Shown here: piece after piece, positions 1-9,330 of the stretch
Layout of the letters: each line of letters starts with the position of its first letter
Position numbering within the stretch: position 1 is the first letter of the stretch
Source: Oscheius dolichura
Taxonomy: Eukaryota; Nematoda; Chromadorea; Rhabditida; Rhabditidae
NCBI GenBank assembly: GCA_932521035.1
Contig: OW051497.1
Location: forward strand, 1,054,001 to 1,118,000
Direction of reading: 5' to 3'
Length of the DNA: 64,000 nt
The notes under the pieces: generated by a model
Seen by the model: the letters and a program-made list of their open reading frames with translations, nothing else
What the model was told of the DNA's origin: nothing
Database searches by the model: none
Program-made: the position numbers and the translations under genes

Positions 1-1
1 G

Positions 2-285
2 AGAATCCACAACATTTTGACAACTGACAATCTCGAATACTCTGAGAATATCTTCAAAGGAAGAGAACTGACCGACGAGGAATACGTACAGTTCAACAAG
101 GATCGCGGAATGCTTGAGCTGCAGGTCTTTGATGACATTGGAGGAGTTTATGTCATTTATGCCGAGGGAAAATGCGAGGTTTAGAGATAATAGAAGGGAT
201 TTTATACAGGTTATAGGTATTCTCTTACGCTGATGACGAGTTCCGCACATCCTATGACTGCCACTTCGATCAGAGATCAGCTTGA
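2..285 (+). CDS. secreted 'DDIGG' family protein, copy 1, 3' end only (cut by window edge)
   Basis: Last two exons of a gene whose 5' part lies outside the window. Exon 2-178 reads in frame 2 and contains FKGRELTDEEYVQF and DDIGGVYVIY, ending GKCE. A 38-nt GT-AG intron (179-216) joins it in phase 0 to exon 217-285 (VFSYADDEFRTSYDC..., stop TGA 283-285). A polyadenylation signal AATAAA sits at 289-294. The exon boundary, phase and both motifs match the full-length paralog at 1856-2846, which is how the model was built. The family was not recognised and the function is unknown; the full paralog carries a signal peptide, so secretion is inferred. This copy appears intact as far as it is visible. 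Confidence 0.7.
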
Positions 286-1050
286 ACCAATAAAACTTCA
301 TTTTTCGCCGACTATAAATATTCCACAAGCGACGATAGTCATTACTCCCCAACTCCCATAAATACCGTATGACTTTAGGCTTATTGTATTCCCAGAAATC
401 TCAAAGTCTTTTGATATTTTTTTGTGACAGAACTGTTGTTTTTTGTCGTTTATACAACGTTTAAACGACGTTTTTACCTTTTTTAAAAACAAGGTGTTTT
501 TTAAAAACAAGGTGTATATACTGTTATGAGCTGTTGGAGGCGTATCAAACTGGAAGCGTCATGGATATGAAGCGAAAAGGGGCGACTGAAAGTCCGCGGA
601 CTTTCAGTCGCGCGTCCGAGGGTCCCGACGTGCTCTATCTAACCTTGTACTCAGTTTTCTTTTTTCTAGCCGAATTTTCGTGTGGGCCCAGGAATGTCTC
701 AAGGTCTCCGATTTCGGAACAAAATGCCGGTTTTGGGGGTAAGTTCTATGTTGTAATCCTGAGGATTTTCTTGAGCAGGAGTGTTGACACGGGGCTGATA
801 CTTACCCCAACAGGTGTGAAAAGTATAAAATGGAAGAAAAATGCCTCCAGAAACCTCAAACCGTAGAATTTTATAAACTTTTGACTTTTGCCAGGTCAAT
901 AAAAATTGTCTAATTTTTTTTCCTCTACAATACCAATGGTTTTTATCCTTGAATATGATTTCTTATGCAATTGTTAATGTGTGTTTAAAATTTGGTAGAA
1001 ATCCATGGAGAGATGGGCGAGATATTCAGGAAAACGAAATTTTATAAACT
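286..1050. other. intergenic region with a perfect palindrome and a small tandem duplication
   Basis: No supportable gene. It contains an AT-rich stretch, an 18-nt tandem duplication at about 477-514 (unit TTTTTTAAAAACAAGGTG), and the 30-bp perfect palindrome at 582-611 listed separately. An open frame on the plus strand at 534-866 runs through the palindrome and has no recognisable similarity or splice context. Confidence 0.5.
582..611. repeat. perfect 30-bp palindrome
   Basis: The arm GCGACTGAAAGTCCG is followed with no spacer by its exact reverse complement. The bases outside (G at 581, G at 612) do not pair, so the symmetry is exactly 30 bp. The centre is CCGCGG. It is GC-rich in an AT-rich intergenic stretch. 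Function unknown; no second copy was seen in the window, although the palindrome at 41910-41933 has the same CCGCGG centre. Confidence 0.9.
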
Positions 1051-1089
1051 TTTCACCACTACTGTATGAAGCGCAAACACTGAAGAGGC

Positions 1090-1430
1090 CAGAAATCTCA
1101 GTTCTAAAATGGAAGTGTATTGGAAAAAGATTAACGAGCACTCCAAGAACTCTCCGATAATCAGGAAACTTCTAGAAGCTAAAAATCCAAAGCCCTTTGA
1201 CAAGATTTGGGAAGGAAGGGAATTGATTGACCAGGAATATGTTGAGTTCAACAAGGCTCGTGGAATGCTTGAGCTGCGGACAATCGATGACATTGGAGGA
1301 GTTTACGTCATTTACCTCGACGAAAAATGCGAGGGTTTGCTTTAGTGATCGAGATCTAACATCAGTTCAGGTATTTTCTTACGTTTACGACGTGTTCCTT
1401 ACCTCCTACGACTGCCACTTCGACCAGTGA
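1090..1430 (+). pseudogene. secreted 'DDIGG' family, copy 2: 3' fragment with a non-canonical donor
   Basis: Exon-6-like sequence (about 1109-1333) reads MEVYWKKINEHSKN, then WEGRELIDQEYVEF and DDIGGVYVIY, ending EKCE. Exon-7-like sequence 1371-1430 (VFSYVYDVFLTSYDCHFDQ, stop) follows, with AATAAA at 1443-1448. The upstream five exons of the family could not be found. The donor that would keep the reading frame is GG (at 1334), not GT; the nearest GT, one base downstream, breaks the frame. It is probably a truncated pseudogene, or less likely a gene using a GG-AG intron. Confidence 0.6.
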
Positions 1431-1450
1431 TCAGTTACTGCCAATAAAGC

Positions 1451-1851
1451 TTTATTTCGGTCCACAACTTGAGATAGAAAGGAACCCTGTAGTGTGTGAA
1501 CTGCCTAACTGTGGTTATAAGATACCGAAGGAAATTTCCTTAATCATTGAACGTCGGAATCGTTCCCTTCAGAGTTTCTCATTTTTACCAATGTTGTTCT
1601 AGCGATGAGTTGTTTCTTGCCCAAATGACGCGACAAAAACGCTGCTACATTTTCCAGAGGCAGTAAATATTCCGCAAATAATAGTTTTGGCCCTTCTTCC
1701 CGTTGCTCCCTAGCCATGGGCAGGGCAGTTATTTTGTTGTGGCTTCTGTTGATGCATCTGCCTTCGCTTTCCGGTCAACTTGAACGAAAACTCTCAACAG
1801 TCTGCTATCACGAAGGTTTTCACACTTTGAATTAGACTACTCCTCTATTTC
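1451..1851. other. upstream region with a possible alternative first exon
   Basis: Mostly unremarkable. At 1716 an ATG just after an acceptor-like CCCTAG opens a short frame, MGRAVILLWLLLMHLPSLSG, that resembles a signal peptide. A GT after its codon 19 could splice in frame to the acceptor at 1852-1853, but that would place two signal-like segments in series. It may be a relic first exon of another family copy. Confidence 0.3.
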
Positions 1852-1855
1852 AGAC

Positions 1856-2846
1856 ATGGGCACTGGTTGCCTTTGGCTGTGTCTCCTAACTGCTGGAAGC
1901 GTCTTCGCTTCATTATCAGGTGGCACAATAACCGTCAACGGTTTATCCTTCCAAAACAATTCATAATTCGAGTTCAATTTCTTTAACATGGAACTGAAGA
2001 AGAATATCTCTGATTTCATCAAAGAAATGGAAGGATTTCTTCCTGGAAGACGTGTAACAACAGATAACATTATGGACAAGTTTGAAAGTCGCCTGGCAAA
2101 GTTCGAGAAGGAAAACCAACTCTTGGTAGTATAATTGTGGAGTATACAGCTGGTTTTCAGGCGAACGAAAAGCCGTACTACAAGCAAAAGTTCGAGGAAG
2201 CCCGAGCTCTCTTCCAATACATCACTGTCACGCCTCTTCTCCTCCTAAATCCTGTACGTAGTATTCTAATTAACAAGTTGGTAATTTCTAGGTCTTACTG
2301 AAGAAGTTATTGTTGACTATCTACGCTATCTTCTCAAAAAATACAACAGAAGTCACCGAGGATATGGGTGCAACTTCATAGGACGACATTGCATCCAGAT
2401 TTGAAGCCTTCGGAGAAACGGCCTGGCACCTGAAATCCGTACTGAGCGAGGATATGGTAAACCAGGTTGATACGTGTAAAATAAGTCATTCAGATGACCC
2501 CAGAGCCCATGTCATATTGGAGAAAACTCCGGGAAGGGTGGGATACAATTACCGATCACTACGCGGGCAACGAGAGGATCCAGAAAATTTTGAGAGATAA
2601 TGGGCCCAAGAGATCTGAAAACATGTTCAAGGGGAGGGAACTGTCTGATGAAGAGTATGTTCTATTCCTCAGCGCTCGTACGCCCCTTGTGCTGAAGATC
2701 ATGAGCGATATTGGAGGAACGTTTGTCATTTACGTCAACGGAAAGTGCGAGGCTGGTTGATAGCAACCGAAGTTCTATTAAAATTGCAGGTGTACTCCTA
2801 TCGTGAGGACAAGTACCTCATCACCTACTTCTGCGACTTTAAGTGA
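1856..2846 (+). CDS. secreted 'DDIGG' family protein, copy 3, full length (257 aa)
   Basis: Seven exons: 1856-1933, 1973-2125, 2161-2253, 2292-2351, 2382-2456, 2494-2751, 2790-2846. All six introns are phase 0 and 30-39 nt; five are GT-AG, and the last (2752-2789) is GC-AG. Apparent in-frame stops in the genomic read-through at about 1963 and 2379 fall inside introns. The product starts with a signal peptide (MGTGCLWLCLLTAGSVFA). Its middle is charged and helical (FESRLAKFEKENQLL, KFEEARALFQYI). The conserved C-terminal block has FKGRELSDEEYVLF, DIGGTFVIY and paired Cys near the end. The ATG lies three bases after TTTCAG (AG 1852-1853), consistent with trans-splicing. AATAAA is at 2859-2864. 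The family is not recognised; secretion is inferred from the signal peptide. Confidence 0.75.
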
Positions 2847-2864
2847 TCCGTCGTGACAATAAAG

Positions 2865-3090
2865 TCCATTTTTGTGATTGTTTTCAATCAGCAGCTCGCT
2901 TGTTAACGTGTTTATCAGTTTGAACAGTTGTGGCCCTTCGACAGCTGTGTTGTTTCAAGAGCCGACTTACTTTGACCTTGTTCTATCACACAATCCTCTG
3001 TTGTTAAACCAGGGCTCTGTCACTCATGGGTTACTGAATTCTCCGGTCGTTTTGATGTTAATCCGGAATACAAGCTGTAACTCTTCAGAA
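2865..3090. other. short intergenic spacer
   Basis: Sequence between copy 3 and the decayed copy 4. No gene or motif could be supported apart from the acceptor-like CTTCAG at about 3083-3088, just before the degenerate start of copy 4. Confidence 0.4.
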
Positions 3091-3482
3091 ATGGGCCCAG
3101 ATCGTCAGTAGCTACGGCTCCTTACCGTTGGATGCGTCTTCGCCTCTCCACTAGATGGAACAAGGGCTGTTAACGGTCAATAGTTATAAAACGCCATCAT
3201 CCGAAGTTCAGATCATTTCTTCAATATCCATCTATAGAAAAGCATTACTGATGTTATCGGAGAAAAGAAAGATTCTCTAGGAGGAATGTATCCAGTCGGT
3301 ATAACAGAAGACACTATGATTTCCGTATTTGCAAGCCGACTGGCAAAGTTCGAGGAGGAAAATCGTCTTTTGGAAGTCCGTTTCCAGAGTGCATATATTG
3401 TTGTTTAGGGAGACCAAAAGCCGCATTATAAAAGAAGAAATATGAAGAAGCTTTAGCCCTTTTCTAATACATTAACCTCATC
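3091..3482 (+). pseudogene. secreted 'DDIGG' family, copy 4, degenerate 5' half
   Basis: Alignable to exons 1-3 of the copy at 1856. It has ATGGGC after CTTCAG, a signal-like segment with VGCVFAS, then AVNG, then HFFNI, ITDVIGE and ASRLAKFEEENRLLE, which matches the paralog's ESRLAKFEKENQLL. Stops interrupt the signal peptide (TAG after MGPDRQ) and the middle (TAG where the paralog has Lys). Exon 3 similarity (KYEEALALF) ends in a stop near 3476. Exons 4-7 were not found. This is a dead copy. Confidence 0.6.
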
Positions 3483-3539
3483 AGGGCTCCGACACCCCAT
3501 TGTAGGGGCACTTCCTTCAACTAGTTATTAATTTGTTCG

Positions 3540-4071
3540 CAGATCTGAAAAAGCGGGGGTTCTAGAACAGAATGTTCGAGAAACGAGCCAAATGGTTCGA
3601 GGGGAAATTACATAAGGGGGGACCCTTACCTGTTTTCTTGGTTCATCATTTTTTTCAACTATGGCTGTTTTTGCACTCAAAATGAAGCTAACGACGTTAC
3701 TAAGCGTTTCCACGCATAAAAACGGCACCTCTAATATCCAGAATTTGAGATATTGGCGAGTTTTGCCTTCAAAATGGACTATATTCTGTATGTAATAGAT
3801 GAAAAAGAAGAGGCAAGGCTCTGGCTGGAGCATTTAGAACATTTGCACCGCTTGGAAGGAGCTGATACTTCTTTCATTAGTAAGACCTATTCTATCTAAA
3901 AGGAATTTCGTCCTTGTAGGCTTGTTCGTAATATTTTTTATGCTACTGGCAGCCGTAATATTTGCTATAGCAGCATGTGTTACCTTTAAAAGATGGCGGA
4001 AGAGGAGAGATTACATCCTATTGGAAGGCGAGGAGTCCTGTTTGAAAAAGAGAAATGAAATAAATGATTAG
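3540..4071 (+). pseudogene. carboxylesterase-like 3' remnant (stalk, transmembrane and tail exons)
   Basis: The last exon 3920-4071 encodes a transmembrane helix (LFVIFFMLLAAVIFAIAACV), then a basic stop-transfer run (FKRWRKRRDYILLEGEE) and a stop at 4069-4071. The exon before it ends at 3879 (YVIDEKEEARLWLEHLEHLH...), joined by a 40-nt intron (3880-3919). Both match the C-terminus of the full esterase at 5065-8322 (EDERLWRGHIDHLKEL and YKRWKQTKDYIVLEE). Further upstream only a weak trace (RGDPYLFSWF) resembles the stalk, with stops. No catalytic exons are present, so this is the tail of a decayed paralog. Confidence 0.6.
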
Positions 4072-4957
4072 CCCTTCTGTATTGTTCCTCACCCCCAGTC
4101 ACACTATTTGATGGCCGTCTTCCCCTATTTAGTCGTATAGACGCCCCCCGATGGCGTTGTTTTCGTTTTCTGATAGCCGTCACGGGCCGCGAGCCGTCTG
4201 GTTGTCATGGACACGGCTTTCTGTCTCCCTAATCAGGTGCTATTGATCCTCCTCGGCTGCCGCTCCTCCTCGGGCAGACTCCTCCCTCCGCTGCCAGGGA
4301 GCCCCAGTCGATCGAAGCCTCCTGCCTTTCCCAGCCGTCTAGAGCTACCACTCCCTTGCCCCTTTTACCGCCTCCCTCGTCCGGCTTAAGCTCTTTAAAT
4401 AATGTTCATATTTCAGCGACGCATATATTGTTGCTCTTTCTACTGATGTATTGAATGATGGAATGATCTCTCGACTATCTAGTAGTTCCCTATGATAACA
4501 GTTACGGAAGTCCTCTGCTACCCAAGTGACCCACGGGCCTCTTTCATAAGTTAATCTCTTTCATAGAGATAATCCAGCGTCCTCGCTTCCAAAGCGAGTA
4601 CGAGAGTCGTTATGTTCATTGAATGGTAACTGTTTCCATAGACTATATACATCTAATTTCAGATGCCCAATGATTGCCTCATCCTCAAAAACGGCTCTAT
4701 CCACACTGTCCGTTTATTATAAGCCTTGTGATTTTTATTGTTGCCACAGCCTGGGCTGGACTTTATATACATGGCCTAATATGGATAGTCTCCTCTTCGC
4801 AGAAATTCAAGCATTACAAACCTTTAATAAATAGCTTTTATGTGCAAATGTGTGTCGTCAAGGGAGGGAATGGGGATAGTCGGGCTGATGTCATCTAAAC
4901 AAGGAGTCTCTCCAATGGTACAGATCTTCTTGAAAGAGGCCAGAAATGGAGGAGCTG
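3956..4957 (+). repeat. left arm of a 1-kb inverted duplication
   Basis: This segment recurs, nearly identical and inverted, at 47996-49003, about 43 kb away. It begins inside the transmembrane exon of the decayed esterase, includes that gene's stop and 3' flank, a GC- and CT-rich stretch (about 4200-4390), and ends at GGAGGAGCTG. Similarity stops abruptly on both sides, so it is a defined duplicated block. Apart from the esterase tail no gene is supported; a stem-loop at about 4589-4605 was considered as a tRNA arm and rejected. Confidence 0.85.
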
Positions 4958-5064
4958 TGTGTTCCATTCAAAATTTTGAGAAGAACGCTTTATGGTCTCG
5001 TTTGATAAGAGCCGACAGTTGATAAAGGCCATCCCGCTGTTTTGGTCAGCGGCTGGCTTCCTCC

Positions 5065-8000
5065 ATGCTTCAATTCGTCTATCTTGCTCTATATTCTGTG
5101 GCAGTTTTTGCATTCCCTGAAACAAGAATCGTAGACTTATCGTTAGTTTCATTCATTGTAAAGAAGATGCTTGGAAACACGGATTTCTGTCCTCCCTTTC
5201 TATAAACAGTGGCCATATCTAAATAAATAGTTGACTATCCATTTTCCCATAATCTTCTTCTTACTGTATATTTTACTAACAAGGGAACATTTTCAAAAAG
5301 CGATGCGTTTCGATCAAACGAAGTACACCATTCGATAGAGAATCAAAATTGATATAGGAATCTGTTGTCAGGAAGTGCGCAATGCATCGTAGTACGGCGC
5401 AACATATCTAGACTTGATTAGGAAAAAATTTGATAAAAGTTTTGTGAAAAGAAAGCGACCGCTCACGGAAAAATGAAACTGGAAATGAAAAATAAAAATA
5501 CAAGAGAGAGACCGAACTTGGGTCTGTAGAACCACTTGGAATCCTATGAGATTAGAAAAATGATGTCCCCCGAAATAGTTGCCTGTGCATTATCCTCATA
5601 ATGTCGCATGGTGCATTGCGCACTTCCTGACACCGGATTCCTGTATAACTTTTGATTTTCTATCGAATGGTGTACTTCGTTTAGCCGGAACGTATCGCTT
5701 ATTGAAAAAGTTCCTTTGTAAGTAATACTTTCAGGTATGGTTCAATAAGAGGAAAGCTGGTTACTTCCCGAAGAGGGCAACAAGGCTATGCTTTCCTAGC
5801 CATCCCTATGACAGAATCTCCAGTGGGCCCACTACGGTAGCACTCTCTATTTCTAAAGACCGTCTTTAGGTTCAAAAAGGCTGTTCCGATAAAGCCATGG
5901 AATGGTACCGTCGACTGCCTCAATTATAAGTATGCTTGTCCGCAACAAGACAGGTACTCCCTTTTTAGACAAGATCACCTCTTTCCAGAAAGATTAAAAA
6001 TCCTAATGTTACTAAATCGGAGGATTGCTTACAAAACAATGTTTATACCAGTAGGACGTGTTTAGAGAAGGTAAGCGTATAGAACATTAGGCTTGATTGA
6101 GACATTTGCAGGGCAACTGCCCCGTGATTGCCTTTATCCATGGGGGAGCGCACCTATTCGTCACTCCAGCAAGAACAAAGGAGGAAAATCTTATTAATAA
6201 CTTTGCCAATGAAGTAAGCATCACTTTCGTAATGAAATATAGTAAACTTTATATGAAAGAAACGTAATCTTCGTGTCTCTTCCTTTCCGCCTTGGGGTAT
6301 TCGCCTGGTTGCACCTTGCTCCTCAATTGAAAGATTCCTCCGATTCAAATATACAAAATAGAGGTTCTATATCCAATCTTTTGAAGAGTAGACAGCTTTA
6401 GACATGCTCTTTGGCTTGGAATGGATACAGAGGGAGATCCACAATTTTGGAGGAGATCCAAGAAAAGTTACCCTAATTGGTCACAGTTCAGGAGCTCTGT
6501 CCGTTGTTGAGGTATGTAAATTTACCACAGTGAGGAGAAGAATAGATAATTTTCAGATAATTTTAACTCCACTATCTGCCGGCCTATTTCACCAAGCGGC
6601 ACAAATGAGCGCGCCCTACAAAGGTGGAAGGAATGAGAACGTCTGCTCCAAGTATTCACAGCGATTCGCAATCAGGGCTAATTGCGCCTCAGATGGCCAA
6701 CAGTTTTCTGACGTAAAGACGGTGGAAAAGGTGATCAGTCAACATATAAAGTACAGTAATCCTAGATCCTCAAGTGTCTGAGAGGCAAACCCTGGGAGGA
6801 GTTGTACGCGGTGCAAGACAGTTTCGAAAATGACGTCGAACAGCTTGATGGGGTCTGGGTTGACGGCCGATCCGGAGTATGGATCCCTTTTATCAATTTC
6901 TCAATGTTTTAAGGTGTTCTCTGGAGATTATTCTGCGTTATTAAAACAATCGCTGCCAAAAATGAACTTTATGATAGGAACCACGTCGGCTGAATCAAAG
7001 AATACGCGGTAAGTGACCTTTTAATATATTTGCCGGCCATCTAGAACTCTTATTAGCCTCAAAATGCCAAACAGTTCTAATTTTGCCGCTTACATCGGAG
7101 CCAAGAGGGGAATAATCGAAATCGTTCAGACAAATAGTCGATCCGTCCGGAAAAATTAATTCTACAAGGCTTGACGAAATCTGTACTGCTCTGGCCTATG
7201 AAGGAAACTACGAGACGCCGGAAGCTTTTAGAAAAGTGTGTAAAGAACGCTACGGCACAAGTGAGTCGAGTTTTATTCAGCATAAACTGGCTTCCAGTAG
7301 CCAAGGCAGCAGACCTCGGTGATGACCTGGCATATTACCATCCCTCTAGCGTATTCGCTAATAAATTCAGTCAAAGTGGAGATGTCTTTGTCTACAGTTT
7401 CGAGTACAATTACACTGCCCCTAAATTCACATGGAAGAGTGTTATCGTCTCCCCTCAACATGCTGACGATTTGGTTTATTTCATACATTTTGCAAAGGAA
7501 AGCGATTTAGAAATTCTTCATGTGGGGCGATTATGATAATTTTACTGAGGACGACTGGCAGATTGAGAAGATTTACAGTGGACTCTTTGTGAACTTCGTC
7601 AAGATTGGAAATCCTACATATATGGGGCAGGACTGGAAGCCGTGGAAGAGGAAGGACAAGAACTACTTCTTGATAGGTACGATCTTTATTACCGATATTA
7701 TACGGGAATCAACAGTAAAAAGGGTTCTTTTGTCGAAAACAAACTGCTTTTTCGTTTGCAATTTTCAGATTTTGACGAGAAGTTAAAGATGCCAGGAATG
7801 ACTGACGGATATCACCAGGACCTGGCAGCTTTCTATGATGTTCTCGTGCCAAAGTAGGACCTGTTTTTCACCCCGGAATAATTGAAACCCCTTTTAGAAT
7901 CGCTGGAAACTCTCGCCCGCCCGTTGACCTTCCCCCAAGGCACGACACCTACCTACATTACACCATGATAGGATCGTTTGCATCTGAATGGGAAAATGTC

Positions 8001-8322
8001 TCCCTTCTCCATCTCAAAACATTAAGCACTTGTCTGGAAGATGAACGGCTGTGGAGGGGACACATCGACCATTTGAAGGAACTGTCGGCTAGGAGAGGGG
8101 GAGCCAGTTTCGGTGGGCTTAAAAGCAATTAGACGGGTTACTGTCGAAAAGTCTTGAAGATTTTGGGCAATGCGATCATTTCAAATGATGTTGTTTCTAG
8201 ACTGGGCCGTGGTTATCTTCGTCGCTGTGATTCTAGCCTTACTCGGCTATTCAGCCCACCTCTTCTATAAACGATGGAAGCAGACAAAAGACTATATTGT
8301 ACTGGAAGAATATCACAGATAA
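5065..8322 (+). CDS. membrane-anchored carboxylesterase / cholinesterase-like protein (~649 aa)
   Basis: Type-B carboxylesterase (alpha/beta hydrolase) that would hydrolyse carboxylic esters outside the cell or at a membrane. Exons: 5065-5141, 5735-5836, 5870-5953, 5989-6070, 6112-6213, 6261-6363, 6402-6511, 6557-6730, 6775-6876, 6914-7008, 7075-7136, 7169-7260, 7298-7473, 7511-7676, 7769-7853, 7898-8112, 8201-8322. Visible landmarks in order: signal peptide (MLQFVYLALYSVAVFA), YGSIRGKLV, PVGPLRFKKAVPIKPWNG, SEDCLQNNVYT, oxyanion FIHGGAH, nucleophile GHSSG, acid in MIGTTSAES, His in SPQHADDL, stalk, transmembrane helix (WAVVIFVAVILALLGY) and a basic tail. The catalytic triad is therefore complete. 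AATAAA is at 8330-8335. Two junctions are one base out of phase (exon 5/6 at 6213/6261 and exon 11/12 at 7136/7169), so it is either a young pseudogene or affected by sequence errors. Intron 1 holds a MITE-like element. Confidence 0.8.
5267..5730. mobile_element. MITE-like element with ~125-bp terminal inverted repeats, in esterase intron 1
   Basis: The left arm (about 5269-5405) and the right arm (about 5583-5728) are imperfect inverted copies. Both contain AACGAAGTACACCATTCGAT and TCAGGAAGTGCGCAATGCA (the right arm on the minus strand). The roughly 175-bp centre has no coding capacity, so it would depend on a transposase elsewhere. The right end abuts the acceptor (AG 5733-5734) of exon 2 of the host esterase, so the element nearly fills intron 1 (5142-5734), which at 593 nt is far longer than the other introns. 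Target-site duplication not determined; TA is possible. Confidence 0.75.
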
Positions 8323-8335
8323 TCAAACAAATAAA

Positions 8336-8525
8336 ACTCTTGATATCACCCTTAAACCTTTTTTGGATCGAAAGGTTTGTCTGGAATTTATTCCTGCCAT
8401 TTGAAACAAGAAGAGCACCAAAAACCGGCCAATTCCGGGAAGAAGTTCAACCGAAAGAGAAATTAACAAGAAAATAAGACACAGGAACACTTACTAATAT
8501 TACAAAACTACTTTTACTGGATGTG
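8336..8525. other. 3' flank of the esterase
   Basis: Downstream of the polyadenylation signal. Nothing recognisable before the R2 repeat begins. Confidence 0.4.
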
Positions 8526-9330
8526 TGATAAAAACGACAGCCACAGTTTGACAGCCGCCGTCTGTGGCGGCCGTGTCTAAGGTCTTATGGCCTCCGCGGA
8601 TGTTTCACTCTCTCACAGTTTCATTTCCGTATTACCCTACACAAAAGTTGGTTATTATTGTAGGTCACCTCATTGCCTCCCGAATGCTACCAAAAAATAT
8701 GGAAAATGTCTCCTCTAGTGGTTCCTATCATTAAAAACGAATAACGCTTCGCGGAACGACCGGCTGGCCAATTTCGGGCGCCTACACCCATAGAAAGTCG
8801 GCAGCAGCTGCGCTTGTAACCCCATCTTCCACCGACGATTCCTCATCTATTCCTGTCTCCCTGGTGGATTCGAACGATACATTCTTTGGGATAAAAGATG
8901 TTTTTGCTGTAGGATTTACATACATTCATTACCTTTTTATCAATTTAGGATGGTTATGTGACTTCCGATAGTGAAGCTGCTTATCTGGATTCTAAACGTT
9001 CCCCGGACATAATTTGCCTCGGAGAGGTTCAGCCGGAGGTTAGTTGTTTCTTTCTAGTTGGACTTATTTTGAGTTTAGATAATAGTTGTATCGGCGGTCA
9101 CTAAAATGAGCTTCAATTTAAGCGGAACGTTCAATTTAGACTAAAATTGTGGCTCTAATACATTGTTATATTTAATATTGTGTTCGTTTTTCTCATACTT
9201 CATCGTTTTATCGATGCTGTACCTTTTTATCTTTACTGTTAATTTTTGAGCAATTTGTTCTAAATTTTTTTGATGGGAACGGGCAGTCTTTCTTTCCGGA
9301 TGATTGCCCTATAAAGAATGACGATCGCCT
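8526..9330 (+). repeat. dispersed repeat R2, copy 1, long form carrying a small acidic gene
   Basis: Starts at about GTGATAAAAACGACAGCCAC and contains the palindromic module with CTGTGGCGGCC, then a conserved stretch (GAATGCTACCAAAAAATAT at about 8680), then the small gene described separately, then its 3' flank. The same order recurs at 44665-45660. Two shorter copies lie at 9852-10060 and 43793-44100. No transposase is visible and the true ends are not certain. Confidence 0.7.
8735..9144 (+). pseudogene. small acidic R2-borne gene, copy A (no clear start)
   Basis: Three exon-like blocks: an open frame 8735-8908, then 8949-9038 and 9079-9144 (stop), with GT-AG introns of 40 nt each, all phase 0. 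Key residues: VDSNDTFFGIKDVFA, DGYVTSDSEAA, GEVQPE, KMSFNLSGTFNLD. Intron positions, phases and the 66-nt last exon match copy B at 45162-45491. Copy A lacks the in-frame ATG and the acceptor found in copy B, because it lacks the roughly 110-nt segment in which they lie. It is therefore a relic, or it starts in the R2 sequence upstream. Function unknown. Confidence 0.5.

Noticed and set aside
1934..2381. Alternative genetic code, because TAA and TAG appear in frame in the secreted gene at 1856
   Set aside because: Both stops lie in 39-nt and 30-nt GT-AG phase-0 introns; removing them gives a continuous frame, and other genes use normal stops.
4560..4640. tRNA gene (stem CTCGC with a 7-nt loop in the inverted-duplication arm, 4589-4605)
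   Set aside because: No D-arm with GG, no T-loop GTTCRA and no acceptor stem on either strand; only one hairpin fits.
8870..8900. T-arm-like GTTCGAATCCACC on the minus strand
   Set aside because: It falls inside the conserved coding block of the R2-borne gene and has no other tRNA parts.
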